A DNA stretch of 7,826 bases, from NCBI GenBank assembly GCA_018676385.1, contig JABHEX010000142.1, positions 1 to 7,826 of the forward strand, written 5' to 3'. The notes under the pieces were generated by a model. It did no database searches. It was not told where the DNA came from and worked only from the letters and a program-made list of their open reading frames with translations. The translations under genes and the position numbers were made by a program. The stretch comes from Akkermansiaceae bacterium (lineage in GTDB: Bacteria; Verrucomicrobiota; Verrucomicrobiia; Verrucomicrobiales; Akkermansiaceae). Positions within the stretch are counted from its first letter, which is position 1. Every line of letters begins with the position of its first letter. Below, piece by piece: positions 1-6,476 of the stretch.

Positions 1-959
1 AGCCCCGACTTTCGGCACTTAATATCAATGAATTTTTCAGCACCAAGATCAGCACCAAATCCAGCCTCCGTGACCACATAGTCAGCCAATTTAAGCGCTG
101 ATTTAGTAGCAATAACAGAGTTACACCCATGAGCGATGTTCGCAAATGGACCACCGTGAATGAATGCCATGTTCCCCTCAAGCGTTTGCACTAGGTTCGG
201 TTTAAAAGCATCTTTCAGAAGCACTGTCATCGACCCATGAGCATTTAGGTCACGCGCACGAATCGGTTTTCTCGTTCGGGTGTATCCTACAATGATATTA
301 CCCAAGCGATCTTTGAGTTCTTGAATTGATGTTGATAGACAGAAAATCGCCATCACCTCCGATGCCACCACGATGTCAAAACCATCGGTGCGCGGATATC
401 CATTACCTAGCCCACCAAGAGCCACCGTGATTTGACGCAGTGCGCGGTCATTCATATCTACCACCCTACGCCACACCACACGGCGAACATCAATTTCTAA
501 TACATTACCGTGATGAATGTGGTTATCCACCAACGCAGCGAGCAAGTTGTTCGCTAATCCAATCGCATGAAAATCACCCGTAAAGTGTAAGTTGATATCC
601 TCCATAGGAACCACTTGAGCGTAACCACCACCTGCTGCACCTCCCTTCATACCAAAACATGGCCCGAGTGATGGCTCACGCAGACAAACCACAGCTTTCT
701 TTCCAATGCGATTCATTCCATCGGTAAGCCCGACACTCGTCGTGGTTTTACCCTCACCAGCAGGCGTTGGCGATATAGCTGTAACAAGGATGAGTTTGCC
801 GTCTGGCCTGTCTTTCAATGATTCGAGGTAATCGAGTGAAACCTTCGCCTTATAGTGTCCGTATGGCTCTAGGTGCTCATCGGATATACCTAATTTCTCC
901 TTCGCAAGCTCAGCAATACGCTCCATCTCATTTTTCTGGGCAATTTCAATGTCCGTCAT
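1..959 (-). CDS. fhs: Formate--tetrahydrofolate ligase, N-terminal part (3' end beyond window)
   Basis: This enzyme joins formate to tetrahydrofolate using ATP, giving 10-formyl-THF in the cytoplasm, and so feeds one-carbon metabolism. The minus strand reads open from an ATG at 959-957 to the left edge, 319 codons of a family usually near 550. Visible hallmarks are the P-loop TPAGEGKTTT (about residues 65-74), the family signature GMKGGAAGGGY (103-113), the conserved HFTGDFHAIG segment that follows, and near the edge FGADLGAEKF followed by DIKCR. An in-frame GTG two codons upstream is a possible alternative start; a TAG lies just before it, so the protein cannot extend further. No strong Shine-Dalgarno lies close to the start. 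The gene is divergent from the sulfatase and has its own promoter candidate. It could share a formate theme with the oxidoreductase and fdhD nearby, which is inference. Family identity is very secure. Confidence 0.97.
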   Translation of the reverse strand, partial: MTDIEIAQKNEMERIAELAKEKLGISDEHLEPYGHYKAKVSLDYLESLKDRPDGKLILVTAISPTPAGEGKTTTSVGLTDGMNRIGKKAVVCLREPSLGPCFGMKGGAAGGGYAQVVPMEDINLHFTGDFHAIGLANNLLAALVDNHIHHGNVLEIDVRRVVWRRVVDMNDRALRQITVALGGLGNGYPRTDGFDIVVASEVMAIFCLSTSIQELKDRLGNIIVGYTRTRKPIRARDLNAHGSMTVLLKDAFKPNLVQTLEGNMAFIHGGPFANIAHGCNSVIATKSALKLADYVVTEAGFGADLGAEKFIDIKCRKSG

Positions 960-1004
960 GCGCACAAACTAGACACCACTTCCTGAGCATAAAAGACCTA
1001 TCTT

Positions 1005-1034
1005 ATCATAATTTTTGATGAACCATAATGTCAG
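1005..1034 (-). promoter_or_regulatory. Candidate sigma70-type promoter for fhs
   Basis: On the minus strand CTGACA (1034-1029, five of six to the -35 consensus) is followed after 18 bases by TATGAT (1010-1005, five of six to the -10 consensus). Transcription would begin near 998, giving a leader of about 40 nt before the fhs ATG at 959. The assignment rests on sequence match and position only. Confidence 0.4.
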
Positions 1035-1037
1035 ACC

Positions 1038-1064
1038 TTGCACCCACCCAAACACTATTCTAAT
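1038..1064 (+). promoter_or_regulatory. Weak candidate promoter for the sulfatase gene
   Basis: TTGCAC (1038-1043) is followed after 15 bases by TCTAAT (1059-1064). The -10 is good, while the -35 and the spacing are poor. Transcription would start only a few bases before the ATG at 1076, implying a nearly leaderless mRNA. That would agree with the lack of a Shine-Dalgarno there. This is a tentative call. Confidence 0.2.
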
Positions 1065-1075
1065 CTGCACCAGCA

Positions 1076-2425
1076 ATGAACACTCTCAAATTCGTTTTAC
1101 TCGCGCTCACAACTGCTACCCTGCATGCCGCACCTCCAAACATCATCCTCATTCTCTCCGACGACCAGTCGTGGAACGACTACAGCTTCATCGGCCACAA
1201 ACAGATAGAAACTCCACACCTTGATAAACTTGCTGCCGAGTCACTGACCTACACCCGCGGCTACGTTCCTGCTCCTCTCTGCCGGCCATCCTTAGCCTCA
1301 CTCTTCACTGGTCTCTACCCTCATCAACACGGCATCACAGGCAACGACCTCAATGGACCCAACGGTAAAAAGGCATCACGAAAAAATCCCGAAGGCGCTA
1401 AACTCCATCAGCAGCTCTACGATCAGTTCAAGCAATGCAAGGGACTTGCCTCCGAGCTTACAAAAAAAGGCTACCTCTCGCTACAAACCGGAAAATGGTG
1501 GGAGTCCACCCCTCAAAGCTCAGGCTTCACCCACGCCATGACCCACGCCGACCCCAAACGCGGCGGTCGCCACGGTGACGCTGGCCTCAAAGTCTCACGC
1601 AAAGGCATCGATGATGTTCGCGCGTTCCTCAATGACGCCAAAGCCGCTAAAAAACCCTTCTTCATCTGGCACGCCCCCTTCCTCCCACACACACCACACA
1701 ACCCACCCAAGGAACTATTTGAGAAATACAAAACCAAGGTCGACTCCCCAAGTGTGGCGCGCTATTACGCCATGGTCGATTGGTTTGACCAAACCTGTGG
1801 TGAGCTTCTCGGTGAGCTAGACAAACGTGGTCTGAGCGAGAACACCATCGTCATTTATGTGACCGACAACGGCTGGATCCAAAACCCCAATGGCGGTGGC
1901 TACGCGCCATTGTCCAAGCAAGACGTCCACGATGGCGGCGTCCGCACCCCCATCATGATCAAGTGGAAGGGACAGATCACACCACTCATGGATAAAATCA
2001 CCCCCGTCTCATCCATTGACATACCACCCACCATTCTAAAACTCGCAGGCTCCGACGTGCCAAAAGCCATGACCGGCATCGATCTGCGCGACACCGCAGC
2101 CCTGAAAAAAAGAAACACCGTGTTCGGTGCTGATCACTCTCACAACATCGTAAGCGTGGATCAACGCGCCGCCAATCTCGAATCACGCTACATCGTCCAC
2201 GGCGACTGGAAACTCATCATCCATAACCACAAAAACTTCCCTCCGCCCAAATACGGCAAGATACGCAATGGCAAAAAAAATAACCCCGAAGGAAAACCCG
2301 AACTCTATAACCTAATAGACGACCCCCACGAGCTCAATAACCTCGCGGCAAAACATACAGACAAAGTTACCACTCTGACAAAAAAACTCGACGCATGGTG
2401 GGATGGCTCGGAGCCAAAAAAATAG
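1076..2425 (+). CDS. Exported arylsulfatase-type sulfatase with variant CRPSL active-site motif
   Basis: Sulfatases hydrolyse sulfate esters on polysaccharides or small molecules; the substrate cannot be told here. Residues 1-18 form a signal peptide (Lys5, hydrophobic core, likely cleavage after LHA), so the protein is exported. The sulfatase fold is clear: the metal pair D29-D30 in ILILSDDQ, the nucleophile region LCRPSLASLFTG (Cys69), TGKW with K140, the histidines of PHTPH (205, 208), the metal pair D264-N265 in VTDNG, K281, and HDGGVRTP (285-292). The C-terminus carries the typical WKLI strand and the ELYNLIDDPHELNNLA ending. Length (449 aa) is normal. Oddity: the maturation motif is C-x-P-S-L, not C-x-P-S-R, so the arginine used in formylglycine formation is replaced by Leu73. 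No maturase gene is visible here. The start is the only ATG before the signal peptide, without a clear ribosome site. It shares strand with the downstream oxidoreductase 48 nt away but probably not its function. Confidence 0.93.
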   Translation: MNTLKFVLLALTTATLHAAPPNIILILSDDQSWNDYSFIGHKQIETPHLDKLAAESLTYTRGYVPAPLCRPSLASLFTGLYPHQHGITGNDLNGPNGKKASRKNPEGAKLHQQLYDQFKQCKGLASELTKKGYLSLQTGKWWESTPQSSGFTHAMTHADPKRGGRHGDAGLKVSRKGIDDVRAFLNDAKAAKKPFFIWHAPFLPHTPHNPPKELFEKYKTKVDSPSVARYYAMVDWFDQTCGELLGELDKRGLSENTIVIYVTDNGWIQNPNGGGYAPLSKQDVHDGGVRTPIMIKWKGQITPLMDKITPVSSIDIPPTILKLAGSDVPKAMTGIDLRDTAALKKRNTVFGADHSHNIVSVDQRAANLESRYIVHGDWKLIIHNHKNFPPPKYGKIRNGKKNNPEGKPELYNLIDDPHELNNLAAKHTDKVTTLTKKLDAWWDGSEPKK

Positions 2426-2453
2426 TCTGTGTCATAGCTTTCCCACACCACTA

Positions 2454-2465
2454 ATTAACGTTAAT
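2454..2465. promoter_or_regulatory. 12-bp perfect palindrome upstream of the oxidoreductase (possible operator)
   Basis: ATTAACGTTAAT is its own reverse complement and ends 8 bases before the ATG at 2474, within the 48-bp gap after the sulfatase. The position suits a dimeric regulator or a small hairpin over the ribosome-binding region. There is no direct evidence that it binds anything. Confidence 0.3.
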
Positions 2466-2473
2466 ATCTGACT

Positions 2474-4729
2474 ATGCCTTTTGAAAAAAAAACCCCACCC
2501 AAGGTAGGCAAACCTAAAACATCAGCCGCAGGAGCCGCAGCAGTAGCTTCCTCAATGAACCATGTAATGCGCACCGCAGGCCCCGTGCGCGGCACCAAAG
2601 CTCTGTTAGAACTCAACCAAAAAGACGGCTTTGATTGCCCAAGCTGTGCCTGGCCTGACCCTGACGATCACCGCGCAGTTACCGAATTCTGCGAAAATGG
2701 TGCCAAAGCGATTGCCTCAGAGGCAACAACCAAACAGATCGACCGATCATTTTTCCGAAAGCACAGCGTAGCGGATCTTCTGGAAAAAAGCGACTACTGG
2801 CACGACCAGCAAGGACGATTGGTCGAGCCGATGGTGCTGCGTGAAGGAGCGACTCATTATGAACCCATCGATTGGAACGATGCTTTTGAACTTATTGGCA
2901 GCCAACTCAAATCACTCGACAACCCAGACGAAGCCATTTTCTATACTTCAGGACGCGCCAGCAATGAAGCCGCATTTCTTTACCAACTTTTTATCCGCCA
3001 CTATGGCACAAACAATCTACCCGATTGCTCAAACATGTGCCATGAATCAAGTGGCACCGCGATGAAACAAGCCGTTGGCATCGGCAAAGGTACGGTCACT
3101 CTTGATGATATTCACGAAGCAGACACCGTGATTTGTATCGGCCAAAACCCGGGAACCAACCACCCCAGGATGCTCTCATCACTCGAAACCTGCGTGGAAA
3201 ATGGCGGCAAAATCATCGCTGTCAACCCACTCAAAGAAGCCGGCTTGATGGGATTCGCACACCCACAGAAAATCAGTGGCATGATGGGTAAATCCACTCA
3301 ACTCGCAACGCAGTATTTACAGGTGAAAGTAAATGGTGACCTCGCTTTACTTCGCGCTCTGGGTAAGGAAATTTTCGAACGCGATGCACTCGACCACGAC
3401 TTTATTGCCAATCATACCAATGGCATTGACGCTTACAGAAATGTTTGTGCAGCAGCTGATTACGATGATCTCTGCAAACGCTCCGGTATCAGCAGAAAAG
3501 ATGTTAGCGAACTAGCTGATTCCGTGCTCAGCGGCGATAAGAAACTCATTACCTGCTGGGCGATGGGACTAACACAACACAAAAACGCAGTCGCGACCAT
3601 CCGTGAAGTAGCAAACATCCACCTTCTAATAGGTGCCATTGGTCGACCAGGAGCAGGCCTTTGCCCAGTGCGCGGCCACAGCAATGTTCAAGGCGATCGC
3701 ACCGTCGGCATCTATGAGAAAATGCCTGAACCATTTTTAGCAGCCCAAGATAAAGAATTTGCCATGACCTGCCCCCGCGAGCATGGCTACGATACCGTAG
3801 AAGCCATTCTTGCCATGCACCAAGGTGACGCAAAGGTATTCTTTGCTCTTGGCGGAAACTTCCTGCAGGCCACGCCTGATACCCACTTCACCGGGCAAGC
3901 ACTCCAGAACTGCGATCTCACTTGCCAGGTATCCACGAAGCTGAATCGTAGCCATCTCATCACCGGCAAAACCGCTCTAATCCTCCCATGCCTTGGTCGC
4001 AGTGAACGCGATACTCAAATAGAGGGTGACCAGTTTGTAACCTGTGAAAACTCAATGGGTATTGTGCATCTATCAAAAGGTAAACTCGAACCATCATCAC
4101 CAGAGCTCCTTAGCGAGCCCGACATCGTCGCTCGCCTAGCCGAGGCCACCGTGGGGAACACAGAAAAAATCAACTGGCGCTGGCTTATCGGTAATTACGA
4201 CCGGATACGCAACCTGATTGAAAAAATCGTGCCAGGATTCGCGCCCTACAATAAACAAGTGCGCCAGCCAGGAGGGTTCTATTTGCCAAATGACACCAAA
4301 CGACGCGTCTGGAACACTCCATCCAACAAAGCCGAATTTGGCGCTGCAGATATGGATCAATTCGAAGTTGCAGATGGGCATCTCGTTCTACAAACACTAC
4401 GTAGCCATGATCAATACAACACCACGATCTACGGACTAAATGACCGCTACCGAGGTATAGGCATGGGCCGCCGTATCATCTTCCTCAACCCAGAGGATAT
4501 GGCAACGCGAGACATCTCTCCAGTCTCCTTGGTCGATATCACCAGCTACTGGAACGACGGGGAACGCCACGTAGAAAAATTCTACGCTATTCCCTACGAC
4601 ATCCCAGCTGGCACCGCTGCCGCCTATTTTCCCGAGGCAAACCCGCTGATCCCAGTCAATTCTACCGCACTTGAAAGCAACACGCCAACAAGCAAATCCA
4701 TCGAGATCAGTATCCAATCCTCATCCTAA
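2474..4729 (+). CDS. FdhF/YdeP-family molybdopterin oxidoreductase (formate-dehydrogenase-like alpha subunit)
   Basis: This cytoplasmic enzyme (no signal or Tat motif) of 751 aa belongs to the YdeP-type branch of the DMSO reductase superfamily. Its physiological substrate is not established; formate is a guess from the name. N-terminal hallmarks are GFDCPSCAWPDP (52-63), FCENGAKAI (72-80), FYTSGRASNEAAFLYQLF (156-173), NLPDCSNMCHESSG (181-194), GIGKGTVTLDD (202-212) and GQNPGTNHPRML (223-234). Cys189 of CHE aligns with the Cys or Sec of formate dehydrogenases and is the likely Mo ligand. Central and C-terminal pterin-binding segments include CWAMGLTQHKNAV (361-373), IGRPGAGLCPVRGHSNVQGD (389-408), LPCLGRSERD (504-513) and TLRSHDQYNTTIYGLNDRYR (641-660). 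N-terminal cysteines (55, 58, 73) do not show the usual four-Cys Fe4S4 spacing. The ATG at 2474 has no clear Shine-Dalgarno. fdhD, MOSC and moaA lie nearby, fitting a bis-pterin Mo enzyme needing cofactor sulfuration. Confidence 0.95.
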   Translation: MPFEKKTPPKVGKPKTSAAGAAAVASSMNHVMRTAGPVRGTKALLELNQKDGFDCPSCAWPDPDDHRAVTEFCENGAKAIASEATTKQIDRSFFRKHSVADLLEKSDYWHDQQGRLVEPMVLREGATHYEPIDWNDAFELIGSQLKSLDNPDEAIFYTSGRASNEAAFLYQLFIRHYGTNNLPDCSNMCHESSGTAMKQAVGIGKGTVTLDDIHEADTVICIGQNPGTNHPRMLSSLETCVENGGKIIAVNPLKEAGLMGFAHPQKISGMMGKSTQLATQYLQVKVNGDLALLRALGKEIFERDALDHDFIANHTNGIDAYRNVCAAADYDDLCKRSGISRKDVSELADSVLSGDKKLITCWAMGLTQHKNAVATIREVANIHLLIGAIGRPGAGLCPVRGHSNVQGDRTVGIYEKMPEPFLAAQDKEFAMTCPREHGYDTVEAILAMHQGDAKVFFALGGNFLQATPDTHFTGQALQNCDLTCQVSTKLNRSHLITGKTALILPCLGRSERDTQIEGDQFVTCENSMGIVHLSKGKLEPSSPELLSEPDIVARLAEATVGNTEKINWRWLIGNYDRIRNLIEKIVPGFAPYNKQVRQPGGFYLPNDTKRRVWNTPSNKAEFGAADMDQFEVADGHLVLQTLRSHDQYNTTIYGLNDRYRGIGMGRRIIFLNPEDMATRDISPVSLVDITSYWNDGERHVEKFYAIPYDIPAGTAAAYFPEANPLIPVNSTALESNTPTSKSIEISIQSSS

Positions 4730-4730
4730 A

Positions 4731-5006
4731 ATGTCTACCAAGGCCTACTTCGTCTACATTCTCAAAAACCGTATGAACCGCAGGTTTATCGGCATCACAG
4801 AAAATCCTGACAATGAGCTATCCTTGCATAATTCAGGTAAGTTCAAGGGCACAAAACAGTTCAAACCATGGCAGATGGAATGGATCAGCTCACCACAAAC
4901 CCGCAACGATTCCATTCGCCTTGAAGGTGCCCTCAGACATCATAAAACCAACACAGATATGATCTACACCGTGATTCGCGACCACGAACTTAAGGGGCTC
5001 AAGTAG
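4731..5006 (+). CDS. Small GIY-YIG-fold protein with degenerate catalytic positions
   Basis: This 91-residue protein resembles the small stand-alone GIY-YIG (UvrC/YhbQ-like) family: AYFVYILKN (5-13), RRFIGITENP (17-26), LHNSGKFKGTK (32-42), PWQMEW (46-51), and a final helix with RLEGALRHHK (63-72). True members are nicking or structure-specific nucleases. Here the second motif reads FIG instead of YVG/YIG, and the helix that normally reads RLxxHN reads ELSLHN, so the catalytic Arg position appears to be Glu29. The metal-binding Glu is probably retained (Glu65). The ATG at 4731 was chosen because it lies one base after the oxidoreductase stop (TAA-a-ATG), suggesting translational coupling, and because homology begins at once. 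An ATG at 4671 would only add residues overlapping the oxidoreductase. The role is unknown; nuclease activity is doubtful. Fold assignment is fairly secure. Confidence 0.8.
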   Translation: MSTKAYFVYILKNRMNRRFIGITENPDNELSLHNSGKFKGTKQFKPWQMEWISSPQTRNDSIRLEGALRHHKTNTDMIYTVIRDHELKGLK

Positions 5007-5082
5007 GATATTGTTGCACCTTGCCCGCTCCTCCACTCTATTTAATCGAGCTGCGCACCTCAGATAGCCCCACCATAATCTA

Positions 5083-5877
5083 TCAGCTCACGCTCACACG
5101 CTCTTCCCCCGCATAAACATTATAAGATGGTGGGCGTAAGAAACCCACCAGCGTCTGGTTACTCTCTCGGGCAAAATCCACCGCTAAGCTGGTAGGAGCC
5201 GATATTGCACTCACCATCGGGATACCGACAGCGAGGGCCTTCTGCATCACCTCGAACGACACCCTACCCGATAGCTGAAGCAGGGTGTTGGAAAAATCGA
5301 TCCCATCCACTGAGCCACAACCGATGACTTTATCCATCGCGTTATGCCTTCCCACATCCTCGCGCAGAACCAGCACCTGCCCAGCAGCATCCATAAGTGC
5401 TGCCGCATGCAGACCACCGGTCGATAAAAATATCTGCTGCGCTGATCTCAACGCATCCGAAAGGCCTAACAAAACATGCTCATGGATCAAGAACCCATCT
5501 TCCAACGGAGGATAGCTCTGCCGGATCGAATCAATACTCGCCTTACCACAAATCCCACACGACGACGCACTGTAGAGGTTTCGACTCAGGCGCGCTTGGT
5601 CAAGCATCACGTCATCTGTTAGAAAAACATAGGCGTGGTTTTGTTTTTGCTCAAGATCAATGCGGCTCACGTAGTTCAAATTGTCGACAATCCCCTCGGT
5701 GATGAGAAATCCACGCACCAAATCCTCATCATGCCCCGGCGTCCGCATCACAACGGCGACCGGTGTGCCATCGACCGTGATTTGCAGCGGCTCCTCGCGC
5801 GCCACGTGATCAACTTCCGAGCGGCGTGAACTGCCGTCCTGCTTGCAAATCTGATACTCGGCGGATTCGTCAGGCAT
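5083..5877 (-). CDS. fdhD: Formate dehydrogenase accessory sulfurtransferase FdhD
   Basis: FdhD takes sulfur from a cysteine desulfurase and transfers it to the molybdenum cofactor of formate dehydrogenases, which are inactive without it. With the start at 5877 the protein has 264 residues, normal for the family. Motifs seen: EEPLQITVDG near residue 28, the catalytic SSCGICGKAS with Cys107 and Cys110, FLSTGGLHAA (150-159), REDVGRHNAMDK (172-183), SGRVSFEVMQKA (203-214), ISAPTSLAV (225-233) and GFLR (245-248). The start is fixed by a GGGAGG six bases upstream and by an 8-nt overlap with the MOSC gene. Extending to an ATG at 5973 would add 32 unrelated residues inside that gene. The gene converges on the oxidoreductase/GIY-YIG pair; the oxidoreductase is its likely client. 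Confidence 0.96.
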   Translation of the reverse strand: MPDESAEYQICKQDGSSRRSEVDHVAREEPLQITVDGTPVAVVMRTPGHDEDLVRGFLITEGIVDNLNYVSRIDLEQKQNHAYVFLTDDVMLDQARLSRNLYSASSCGICGKASIDSIRQSYPPLEDGFLIHEHVLLGLSDALRSAQQIFLSTGGLHAAALMDAAGQVLVLREDVGRHNAMDKVIGCGSVDGIDFSNTLLQLSGRVSFEVMQKALAVGIPMVSAISAPTSLAVDFARESNQTLVGFLRPPSYNVYAGEERVSVS

Positions 5878-6400
5878 TGGCGTCCTCCCTTCGCTCCACG
5901 TCACCCAGAATCTTAAGTTCATACTCACCTGTGGCAAGTCCACCCCCCTTGACAATACGCGCGCGCAACCCACCCCGCCCTTTCAGGAATTCATGGGTGC
6001 CCGGCGCGCACGCCTCATCCATCCAGTAGCACGGCGAGCACTCACAAGACCCAGTAAACTCTAGCCCGCCGAGCGAAAAATGTTTGTCGATCAGATCATT
6101 CAGATCGATTCCCTGCACCATCACATTTCTTCGGAACGCCACCGGATCCAGTTCACCCTTCACGATCTCATCACGCACCTTTTCATACACCGCCCAGTCA
6201 AAAAACGTAATCTGTCCCTTGTAATCATCCTTGTAATCAAGGAAGCGATCATCCTCGATTCCCCGCCCCTCAAGACAGACGATACTATCTTTTTCCTCGA
6301 TCGGGAAATCCATAGAGCCTATGCCGTGCCGACCATAGTAGTTATGACCCGGAGAAATGTAGATGTGTTTGAGTGTCACTTTCACGTCCTGATCATGCAT
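5870..6400 (-). CDS. MOSC-domain protein (molybdenum-cofactor/sulfur carrier family)
   Basis: MOSC domains are the beta-barrel modules found at the C-terminus of Moco sulfurases and in YiiM/YcbX-type proteins. They are thought to carry sulfur or bind molybdopterin. This 176-residue protein is a single MOSC domain: KHIYISPGHNYYGRHG (11-26), VCLEGRGIEDDRFLDYKDDY (41-60), QITFFDWAVYEKV (63-75), FRRNVMVQGIDLNDLI (89-104), the cysteine segment CECSPCYWMDEACAPG (119-134) and LKGRGGLRARIV (139-150). Cys124 in SPC is the likely conserved MOSC cysteine; Cys119, 121 and 131 are extra. The ATG at 6400 was chosen because family members begin just before the HIYISPG strand. An ATG at 6472 and a GTG at 6385 are alternatives. 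It overlaps fdhD by 8 nt, so the two are co-translated, which suggests joint action in cofactor maturation. Exact biochemistry is not known. Confidence 0.9.
   Translation of the reverse strand: MHDQDVKVTLKHIYISPGHNYYGRHGIGSMDFPIEEKDSIVCLEGRGIEDDRFLDYKDDYKGQITFFDWAVYEKVRDEIVKGELDPVAFRRNVMVQGIDLNDLIDKHFSLGGLEFTGSCECSPCYWMDEACAPGTHEFLKGRGGLRARIVKGGGLATGEYELKILGDVERREDANA
5884..5889 (-). promoter_or_regulatory. Shine-Dalgarno site for fdhD
   Basis: GGGAGG on the minus strand lies six bases before the ATG at 5877, inside the 3' end of the MOSC gene. It is the clearest ribosome-binding site in the window and decides the fdhD start over the upstream ATG at 5973. Confidence 0.6.
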
Positions 6401-6448
6401 GTATGAAACCGGAAATGCACGACCAAAAGCTCTCTCATTGACGGCAAG

Positions 6449-6460
6449 CCAGAGATCTGG
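6449..6460. repeat. Short interrupted inverted repeat between MOSC and MEKHLA genes
   Basis: CCAGA (6449-6453) and TCTGG (6456-6460) are inverted copies separated by two bases, in the short region between the divergent MOSC and MEKHLA starts. This is a possible operator for both genes. It would fall inside coding sequence if the MOSC gene really began at 6472, and it is short enough to be chance. Confidence 0.2.
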
Positions 6461-6476
6461 AAACCTACCCATACCG

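Noticed and set aside
3549..3833. Antisense open frame inside the oxidoreductase gene
   Set aside because: It lies opposite highly conserved oxidoreductase sequence and its residue pattern (Arg/Leu/Trp-rich) is that of a reverse-strand shadow.
4671..4730. Longer GIY-YIG protein starting inside the oxidoreductase gene
   Set aside because: The added 20 residues are an out-of-frame reading of the oxidoreductase C-terminus; the ATG at 4731 directly precedes the fold.
5878..5973. Longer fdhD beginning at the ATG at 5973
   Set aside because: The extra 32 residues have no FdhD character and lie wholly inside the MOSC gene; the ATG at 5877 has a good Shine-Dalgarno six bases upstream.
6438..6443. 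TTGACG as a -35 box for the MEKHLA gene
   Set aside because: No acceptable -10 element is found 15-19 bases downstream (the area reads AAACCTACCC).
6401..6472. Longer MOSC protein beginning at the ATG at 6472
   Set aside because: Family members start just before the HIYISPGHN strand; the extra 24 residues look unrelated and would remove the intergenic space shared with the MEKHLA gene. Not fully excluded.
6399..6476. Longer MEKHLA protein beginning at the ATG at 6399
   Set aside because: It would overlap the MOSC start codon, and the added residues do not resemble the family; the ATG at 6477 gives the usual length.
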